Source: Rathayibacter sp. SW19 (GTDB lineage Bacteria > Actinomycetota > Actinomycetes > Actinomycetales > Microbacteriaceae). From it: a stretch of 64,000 nucleotides of DNA. Location of the stretch: assembly GCF_030866825.1 (NCBI RefSeq), contig NZ_CP133020.1, forward strand, positions 434,001 through 498,000, written 5' to 3'. Made by a program: the position numbers and the translations under genes. Below are positions 58,559-64,000 of this stretch, piece after piece. The notes below the pieces were generated by a model. It did no database searches. It had not been told where the DNA came from and was given only the letters and a program-made list of their open reading frames with translations. Numbering within the stretch: position 1 is the stretch's first letter; every line of letters starts with the position of its first letter.

Positions 58559-59749
58559 ATGAGCTCGACGAGGATCGGCGTAGCAATCGTGGGGTGCGGC
58601 GCGATTGGACAGGTGCATACCGCAATCGCCTCCGGTCTCGATTCAATCGAGATCGTCGCCGTCGTGGACGCCGTGGGTGCGGCCACGGCCCGGTTAGCCG
58701 ACAAGCTGGCGAGGGAGGGGTTCCGTCGCCCACAAGAATGCGAGTCCTTGGAAGTAGCGCTAGCCCTCCACGAGGTCGACCTCGTCGTGCTGACAACGCC
58801 CAGCGGACTACACATCGATCAAGCAAACGCCGCGCTCGATGCGCGGCGGCACGTCATCATCGAAAAGCCCCTGGACGTCAACCTGGTCAGAGCCCGGGCG
58901 CTCACTGACCGGGCCCAAATGGTCAAAGATCACGGTCTGGTCGTCAGCGTCATCAGTCAGCATCGCTTCGACACAGCAAGCCGTCTCATCGCCCAAGCGT
59001 TAGCGAGCCAAGCTTTCGGCCGGATCACCAGCGCGATAGCATCCACCGCCTGGTGGCGCCCCCAGAGTTACTACGACTCCGCGCCATGGCGCGGCACCTG
59101 GCAAATGGACGGGGGCGGAGCCCTCATGAACCAAAGCGTTCACAACGTCGATCTACTCCTATCATTCATGGGACACCCCACCGAAGTGTCCGGTCACACC
59201 GCTCTCCTCGCCCATGAGCGGATACAAGTCGAAGATTCCGCCACCGCCACAATCAGCTTCGAATCGGGCGCCGTGGCCGCAGTACACGCAACAACGGCCG
59301 CCTATCCGGGACTCTCGACCCGCCTCCAGCTGATGGGAACCCTCGGCTCCGCCGTAATAGAAGACGACGAACTGGCCTACTACCACGCTGCCGCGAAAGC
59401 CGGGACCAATGTCGGACCCATGGGGCTTCGCGTGGCACAGGGAAACCATGCGGCCGAGATCCTCGCAACGACGGCTGAGCCAGAATACCGCCTTGGATTG
59501 CCTCTTCCAGCCGCGACCGACGCCGGTCAGTACCGCCTCGATCCAGCAAGCCATCACCGCCAGTACCAAGATGTCGTCCGCGCGATCCAGACAGGTGAGG
59601 CCCCCCAGGTCACCATTCAAGACGCTTTCAATGCATTAGCGCTCGTGCAATCTGTCTACATTTCCGCAACCCTCCACCGACCGATACTCTTCGACGACGT
59701 CCTCGCAGGCAGACACGACCACGTCGACACGCGAACGTTGGGCGCCTAA
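58559..59749 (+). CDS. Gfo/Idh/MocA-family dehydrogenase C
   Basis: The 396-residue protein has the Rossmann loop GVAIVGCGAIGQVHTAIASGL, the motif HVIIEKPLDVNL (about residues 97-108), HRFDTASRLIAQAL, and WRGTWQMDGGGALMNQSVHNVDLLLSFMG, with the catalytic-type His. Its C-terminal part is longer than in dehydrogenases A and B. I use the ATG at 58559 next to AGGAG; in-frame ATGs at 58502 and 58532 are possible. It stands after the decayed region and probably has its own promoter. Confidence 0.87.
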   Translation: MSSTRIGVAIVGCGAIGQVHTAIASGLDSIEIVAVVDAVGAATARLADKLAREGFRRPQECESLEVALALHEVDLVVLTTPSGLHIDQANAALDARRHVIIEKPLDVNLVRARALTDRAQMVKDHGLVVSVISQHRFDTASRLIAQALASQAFGRITSAIASTAWWRPQSYYDSAPWRGTWQMDGGGALMNQSVHNVDLLLSFMGHPTEVSGHTALLAHERIQVEDSATATISFESGAVAAVHATTAAYPGLSTRLQLMGTLGSAVIEDDELAYYHAAAKAGTNVGPMGLRVAQGNHAAEILATTAEPEYRLGLPLPAATDAGQYRLDPASHHRQYQDVVRAIQTGEAPQVTIQDAFNALALVQSVYISATLHRPILFDDVLAGRHDHVDTRTLGA

Positions 59750-59922
59750 ATGAGAACGAACACAAGCTCCAGCGATGCGGGCATTTGTTACAAAATTGCC
59801 TGCGACAACGTTACGAATCACGTGCAGGAAGACCTACCAAAGAGGGGAGACGATGCGTTGAGGCCTATTTCTGACGTGTGTATGGGCCGGCATGAGGTCG
59901 GCCACACCAAGAGGGATTTCCG

Positions 59923-60735
59923 ATGATCAGCGGGAGGACTACGCTGATAGTGCACCTGGGTTACCCAACGGACACTTTCACTTCGCCCTCAATATGCAAT
60001 CCCTGGTTTGAGAAAAACGGTTTCGATGCGGCAGTCGTTCCGATGTCGGCCAAGGGAGAAGGTTATCCGGACCTCTTCCGATCCTTGTTCACCCTGACCA
60101 ATCTCCGCGGGGCACTCGTCACGATGCCCCACAAGGTCACTACTATGGAGCTTGTTGACGAAGTCTGCCCCGCAGCGGCGATCGCTGGTGCCACTAACGC
60201 CGTAGTGAAGCGTGAAGACGGCTCACTGCTGGCTGACCAGTTCGACGGTGCCGGCTTTGTCCGCGCGATTGTCAAAAAGGGATTCGACCCCGGAGGCAAG
60301 CGCGTGATGATCATTGGCGCGGGCGGAGTAGGTTCAGCCATCGCCGCGTCTTTGGCGGGGGCGCAGGTTAGTGAGATCGGACTCCTCAATCGTCACAGCG
60401 CTCCCGCAGAGGCTCTTTCACAGCGTCTTGGAATCTATTACCCGGGTGTGAAGACTGGTCTTGGGTCGAAAGACCTTCGAGGGTATGACCTGATCGTGAA
60501 CGCGACCTCCTTGGGCACGCATGAGGGCGACCCGCTGCCTGTCGACCTCGACAGCGTCGACAGCGGGGCCCACGTTGCAGATGTGGTCAACAAGACTGAA
60601 ATCACCCCATTCTTGGCCGCAGCACGCGATAGGGGCTGCATGATTCAAAACGGTAGCGACATGTTGTTCGAGATGGTCCCGGCCTACCTTGCCTTTTTCG
60701 GATTCGAAGGTGCCACATCGGAGGACCTCCGCTAG
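59923..60735 (+). CDS. Shikimate/quinate-dehydrogenase-family protein
   Basis: The 270-residue protein has the shikimate dehydrogenase layout: an N-terminal substrate domain with GALVTMPHKVTTMELVDEV (catalytic Lys, about residue 71) and DQFDGAGFVRAI (catalytic Asp), then the NAD(P) loop MIIGAGGVGSAIAASLAG and IVNATSLGTHEGDPLPVD. It departs from AroE at its start (HLGYPTDTFTSPSICNPWF instead of a GxPIxHSxSP motif). It is therefore more likely a catabolic quinate/shikimate or related cyclitol dehydrogenase than the biosynthetic enzyme. It ends the rightward catabolic set. Confidence 0.82.
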   Translation: MISGRTTLIVHLGYPTDTFTSPSICNPWFEKNGFDAAVVPMSAKGEGYPDLFRSLFTLTNLRGALVTMPHKVTTMELVDEVCPAAAIAGATNAVVKREDGSLLADQFDGAGFVRAIVKKGFDPGGKRVMIIGAGGVGSAIAASLAGAQVSEIGLLNRHSAPAEALSQRLGIYYPGVKTGLGSKDLRGYDLIVNATSLGTHEGDPLPVDLDSVDSGAHVADVVNKTEITPFLAAARDRGCMIQNGSDMLFEMVPAYLAFFGFEGATSEDLR

Positions 60736-60990
60736 CGAACCCGTTGCCCGTCAGCACCACGTCCGCACCCTCGCCTGTGATGGTCGCGGCGACGACGCTG
60801 CAATGCACCAGAGCGGCACGACCTGGGCCATAGCCGGGACCGGGTTCCGCGCGATCGCCTGCTCATCACGTTAGCGACTCTGAAAGCGCTGAACCGGGTG
60901 TCTCACAACGCCATCCCTGTCTGGGCTTCGCATGCAGGCGGGACGCCGAACGACGCTTTCGATCCTGTTGGATCGGCTACGTTTGCGGTC

Positions 60991-61638
60991 ATGGTTGACA
61001 TCACCGCCTTCGACGAGGCCGATGTGGAGAAGTACGCCGACGTCCTCGCAAGGACCGTGGCCAGCGTTAGCGAAGGCGACCTGATCGCCGCGGCCGCTCA
61101 GTTGCACCCGATCGCCGGCGAGGTTTGGACGGGCAGACTAACCTCTGCAAGCAAGACGCCGACGGGAGGAGGCGAAAGGCCCGCCCGCGCACGACTGACG
61201 AACGAAACCCTTCGAGCGCAGGTGTTCATACGCGACCGGTTTCGGTGCACCTGTTGCGGCGGGCGTGCTGTACCGCGGAGCATTCTCGTCGCGATCCACG
61301 ATCTCTTCCCCGACACGGTCCCATACGACGCGCACTATGCGAGGGGGAAGATCCACCCGGTCTTCTGGGCCTTGGCACCCGAAGCTGACCACGTCTACCC
61401 GCATAGTCTCGGCGGCCCGAATGTGCTCGAGAACCTAACCACGCTTCACGCCGCGTGCAACACTCGCAAGTCGGACTCGTTAGTCACCGATCTGAGTCCC
61501 ATCGAGAAGACGCATCAGACCTCGACGTGGAACGGACTCGTGTCCTCTTACCCGGCCCTCATCGCGGCCGGTGCCGGAATAGCACGTCCCGCCTACCATC
61601 GGAAATGGACCCGTCTGTACGCTGCACTCCCCGCGTGA
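60991..61638 (+). CDS. HNH-endonuclease-domain protein
   Basis: The protein of about 215 residues has a C-terminal HNH nuclease motif: VFIRDRFRCTCCG (zinc Cys pair), EADHVYPHSLGGPNVLENLTTLHAACNTRKSD (the His-Asn-His core with a further Cys). The N-terminal 70 residues carry no known domain. It could be a homing- or restriction-type nuclease; no methylase or phage gene is adjacent. The frame extends back to a GTG at 60898, but the ATG at 60991 begins the better protein; neither has a clear ribosome site. Confidence 0.75.
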   Translation: MVDITAFDEADVEKYADVLARTVASVSEGDLIAAAAQLHPIAGEVWTGRLTSASKTPTGGGERPARARLTNETLRAQVFIRDRFRCTCCGGRAVPRSILVAIHDLFPDTVPYDAHYARGKIHPVFWALAPEADHVYPHSLGGPNVLENLTTLHAACNTRKSDSLVTDLSPIEKTHQTSTWNGLVSSYPALIAAGAGIARPAYHRKWTRLYAALPA

Positions 61639-61784
61639 AGGCGACGCTGGGAGAGACTGCAGGTGCGCCCGCAAGCCGGACGCCCACCGCGACGGCATCA
61701 GTCGGAGCGAACAACTTACGATCTTCGCAGGGTCGGACGCACGTATGACCCGAACGGGGTCAGCACTGTAAGGCATACAGCACG

Positions 61785-62570
61785 CTATCCGTCGAACATT
61801 ACGATTCCGGTTGCGGCGAGCACGCGACGAGTGACCTCAGGGTCGTGCACTCGCACACCCCATACTCCGGCGGCAGCGCAGAGAATGCTGATGCCCGCTG
61901 AGGCGACGTCCCTATCTGCCGGTTGCGTCCCGTTGGGCAGCAGGCTTCCGATGAATCGCTTCCGCGAGTGACCTACTAGTACTCTCGGCCCGATCTCGCA
62001 CAAGGATTTGAGCGAGCCAATCAGCTCCCAGTTCTGTTGGTTGGATTTGCCGAACCCGAGGCCGGGATCCACAATGATCCGCTCCGCTCGCATTCCGGCT
62101 GAGACGAGGTAGCGGACTGTCGAACGCAAAGACGCGATCACGCCGCCCGTGGCGCTGCCGGACGGCGGCGTCGCATTCGCTCCACCTCCCCAATGCATTG
62201 CGATGTAGTCAACGTCGGCGTCGATGACGGTCGGGATCATCAGTGGATCGGCCTGCCCGCCCGATACGTCGTTGACGAACCGAGCGCCGGCGCGCAGCGC
62301 TGCGCCCGCGGTCTGGCTGTGCATGGTGTCTATGCTGACGGGAATGTTGTGCGCGACGAGTCGCTCGATGATCGGCATGACGCGACGCTGTTCCTCGTTG
62401 GGTCCGATTGGAACTGCGCCCGGCCGCGTCGATTCGCCGCCGACGTCGATCACATCTGCACCGTGGCGAACAAGCCTCAGCGCGTGGTCAACGGCTTCTG
62501 GCACTTCGTTGTGACGACCCCCGTCGCTGAACGAATCGGGGGTGGCATTCACCACGCCAAACACGTGCAT
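61785..62570 (-). CDS. folP: Dihydropteroate synthase
   Basis: The 261-residue enzyme condenses p-aminobenzoate with hydroxymethyl-dihydropterin diphosphate in folate synthesis and is the target of sulfonamides. Signatures are complete: NATPDSFSDGG, DVGGESTRPGA, IDTMHSQTA, FVNDVSGG, DPGLGFGKS and GHSRKRFIG. No Sul-type insertion in the p-aminobenzoate loop is apparent. It lies 2 bp after the pabB stop. The pair would supply p-aminobenzoate and use it directly. Whether it is the organism's only copy cannot be told from this window. Confidence 0.93.
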   Translation of the reverse strand: MHVFGVVNATPDSFSDGGRHNEVPEAVDHALRLVRHGADVIDVGGESTRPGAVPIGPNEEQRRVMPIIERLVAHNIPVSIDTMHSQTAGAALRAGARFVNDVSGGQADPLMIPTVIDADVDYIAMHWGGGANATPPSGSATGGVIASLRSTVRYLVSAGMRAERIIVDPGLGFGKSNQQNWELIGSLKSLCEIGPRVLVGHSRKRFIGSLLPNGTQPADRDVASAGISILCAAAGVWGVRVHDPEVTRRVLAATGIVMFDG

Positions 62571-62572
62571 TA

Positions 62573-63943
62573 CTACACCCCTGCGCCGGCGAGTTCGCGC
62601 GAGGGCACTCGACTGCGCAAAGCGGCCATCGGGGCCGCCGCCTTGAGATGGATCTCATCCACTTCCGCACGCCTATCCGACATCGCAGTGATCCCACCGC
62701 CAGTACCGATCTGCGCGTATCCTTCGTGAATTTCGACGCATCGGATGCTCATCGCCAGATCGATCGTGCCGTCAAGACCGATGAGTCCGAACGCACCGGC
62801 GTACAAGCCCCGCGGGCTGCTCTCCATGGCGTCGAGCAGTCGCACAGCCATTGCTTTTGGCGCTCCCGTCATCGACCCGGCTGGGAACACGGCTGAAATG
62901 ATTTCTGCCGCGCCCGCGCCATCGAGCAGCGTTCCGACAATCGTGCTCACCAACTGATGGACATGCGGGTACGTTTCCACCGCGAACAGTCTCTCGACAC
63001 CCACGCTACCGATCGTGCATACACGCGCGAGATCATTGCGCATCAGATCGACGATCATGAGGTTCTCAGACCGCTCCTTCTCATCGCTCCGAAGCTCGTC
63101 TCGCAGCGCATCGTCTACTTCGCGATCGTCAGATCTGCGCCGGGTTCCTTTGATCGGATGAGTGCGAATGGTCCGATCCGCGGCGACCTCGATGAACCTC
63201 TCCGGTGAGCAACTGACCAGGCTCGTGGCGCCGATCCTGACCAGCGCGCCATGATGACTTGGGCTGGACTCGCGCAGTGCAATGAAAGTCTCGAGGTCGT
63301 CCCACGCCCCCGGCGCAATCACGCGCGTCGTCAGGCAGAGCACGTAGGCATTGCCGGACGCGATTTCGTCCTGACAGCGCGAGATCTTCGCGCCATATTC
63401 GTCGTCGTCAACCGTCCACGACACGGGTGAATCGCATGGCGGCGCATCCGTGTCCGAACCAAGGCGGGATTGCCGAATCATCTGCGCGACTGCTTCTCGC
63501 CATGGAACGACGGTCTGGTTGTCCCCTTGAGGAAATACGGCGATTTCGATGTCACCGGAGCGATTGTCGATTCGCACAATGTGCTCTGCCCTGATAAAGG
63601 ACACCTCGGGCGCTTCCCCGTCGCGCTGTAGGTCGATGAGCAATGTTCTGCGCGTGAAATCGTATGGAATCCAACCCACGAATCCCGGTTGCGGCCCGGT
63701 TGCTTCGCTGGACCTCGCCCTGAAAGCGCCAAGACATCGATCGATCTCTTTCAGCGTTTCGTCGCCGGAAATGACGCTTCCGAATCCGAAGAGACTGTCG
63801 CCGTCAGGCCCGCCGTCAAGCCAGAATGCATCTTCGTGTCCCATGAAGAAGACACGCGCGAATGCCGCAGGATCGATTCTGGACTCTCTCGTTGTGGCCG
63901 ATCCAACAGCAGTCGGAACCGTCCGAACACTAGGCAGGGACAC
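62573..63943 (-). CDS. pabB: Aminodeoxychorismate synthase component I
   Basis: The protein of about 456 residues belongs to the chorismate-binding family and aminates chorismate on the way to p-aminobenzoate. The motif HPIKGTRRR (Lys where anthranilate synthases have Ala) points to aminodeoxychorismate synthase. NLMIVDLMRNDLARV, AVFPAGSMTGAPKAMAVRLLDAME and GIGGGI-like GTGGGITAMSD complete the active site. I place the start at the GTG at 63943 with GGAAG upstream; a TTG at 63970 is an alternative. The start overlaps the end of an upstream gene by about 13 bp, so an operon continues to the right. Confidence 0.9.
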   Translation of the reverse strand: MSLPSVRTVPTAVGSATTRESRIDPAAFARVFFMGHEDAFWLDGGPDGDSLFGFGSVISGDETLKEIDRCLGAFRARSSEATGPQPGFVGWIPYDFTRRTLLIDLQRDGEAPEVSFIRAEHIVRIDNRSGDIEIAVFPQGDNQTVVPWREAVAQMIRQSRLGSDTDAPPCDSPVSWTVDDDEYGAKISRCQDEIASGNAYVLCLTTRVIAPGAWDDLETFIALRESSPSHHGALVRIGATSLVSCSPERFIEVAADRTIRTHPIKGTRRRSDDREVDDALRDELRSDEKERSENLMIVDLMRNDLARVCTIGSVGVERLFAVETYPHVHQLVSTIVGTLLDGAGAAEIISAVFPAGSMTGAPKAMAVRLLDAMESSPRGLYAGAFGLIGLDGTIDLAMSIRCVEIHEGYAQIGTGGGITAMSDRRAEVDEIHLKAAAPMAALRSRVPSRELAGAGV

Positions 63944-64000
63944 TGTAAACTTCCGGATGCTTCGCTGCAAGTTTCATCACGTCACCGACCAGGGTTGCGG
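63931..64000 (-). CDS. C-terminal end of an unidentified gene (partial)
   Basis: On the minus strand the last 22 codons of a gene run in from outside the window and read ATLVGDVMKLAAKHPEVYSVPA before a TAG at 63931-63933. The stop overlaps the chosen start of pabB. Too little is visible to assign a family; by position it may be another folate or chorismate-pathway gene. Confidence 0.55.

Overview
The window is high-GC actinobacterial DNA, most likely from a member of the Microbacteriaceae. The family-level call is inference. It rests on base composition, frequent GTG/TTG starts, ABC sugar importers without their own ATPase, an actinobacterial-type formylglycine-generating enzyme, and an intergenic palindromic repeat of the TGGTCGAGTAGCGAG...TATCGAGACC kind that I associate with this family. 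No rRNA, replication gene or plasmid backbone is visible, so it reads as chromosome with several insertions.

Layout. 1-4490: the end of a BadF/BadG-type kinase, then a small island between two copies of a tRNA-Ser-like 3' end (863 and 3726). The island holds a lone SIR2-domain protein, and one end looks like a complete phage-type attachment site. 4800-21360: housekeeping and membrane genes (MFS exporter, reductase-like membrane protein, PadR plus ABC1 kinase, glucose-6-phosphate isomerase, a secreted protein, a 21-bp tandem array, formylglycine-generating enzyme, gamma-glutamyltransferase-like protein, ClC-type and K+ channels, GAP-family, SHOCT and LtrA proteins). 21390-33690: a sugar-amine catabolic locus with three paralogous double-SIS deglycase-like enzymes, two PfkB kinases, GntR and LacI regulators, an ABC importer, an FAD oxidase and a HAD phosphatase. 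Four near-identical operators (TGATACCGGTATCA type) tie it together. The best reading is uptake and breakdown of Amadori compounds (fructosyl- or glucosyl-amino acids). 33720-38690: a divergent nitrite/NO block with a membrane-fused copper nitrite reductase, an NnrS-like membrane protein and a DUF2249 protein. 38775-45360: a dienelactone hydrolase, an IS110-family element with a candidate bridge-RNA region, a tRNA-Arg(ACG) gene, and next to it an integrative element. That element carries an excisionase-like gene, an unknown 225-residue protein, and a coupled operon of tyrosine recombinase, XRE regulator and a protein with six predicted zinc ribbons.

45820-60735 is a second catabolic locus. 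It has a KDPG-type aldolase and P-loop kinase transcribed leftward. Rightward there is an ABC importer, three intact Gfo/Idh/MocA dehydrogenases and one deleted one, a LacI regulator, a VOC protein, two TIM-barrel isomerases, two short-chain dehydrogenases and a shikimate-dehydrogenase-like enzyme. Several decayed genes (MHS permease, solute-binding protein, membrane protein) show recent rearrangement. The substrate is probably a cyclitol, sugar acid or shikimate-like polyol. 60990-64000 holds an HNH endonuclease and a leftward pabB-folP pair for folate synthesis.

Both importers lack an ATPase and would rely on a shared one elsewhere. Each catabolic locus has its own LacI protein and its own set of operators fitting the LacI consensus TGnnAnCGnTnnCA. 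The most unusual parts are the recombinase/XRE/zinc-ribbon cassette, the SIR2 island with its composite attachment site, the triplicated deglycase locus, and a gene whose start codon has been copied upstream in a 17-bp tandem array.
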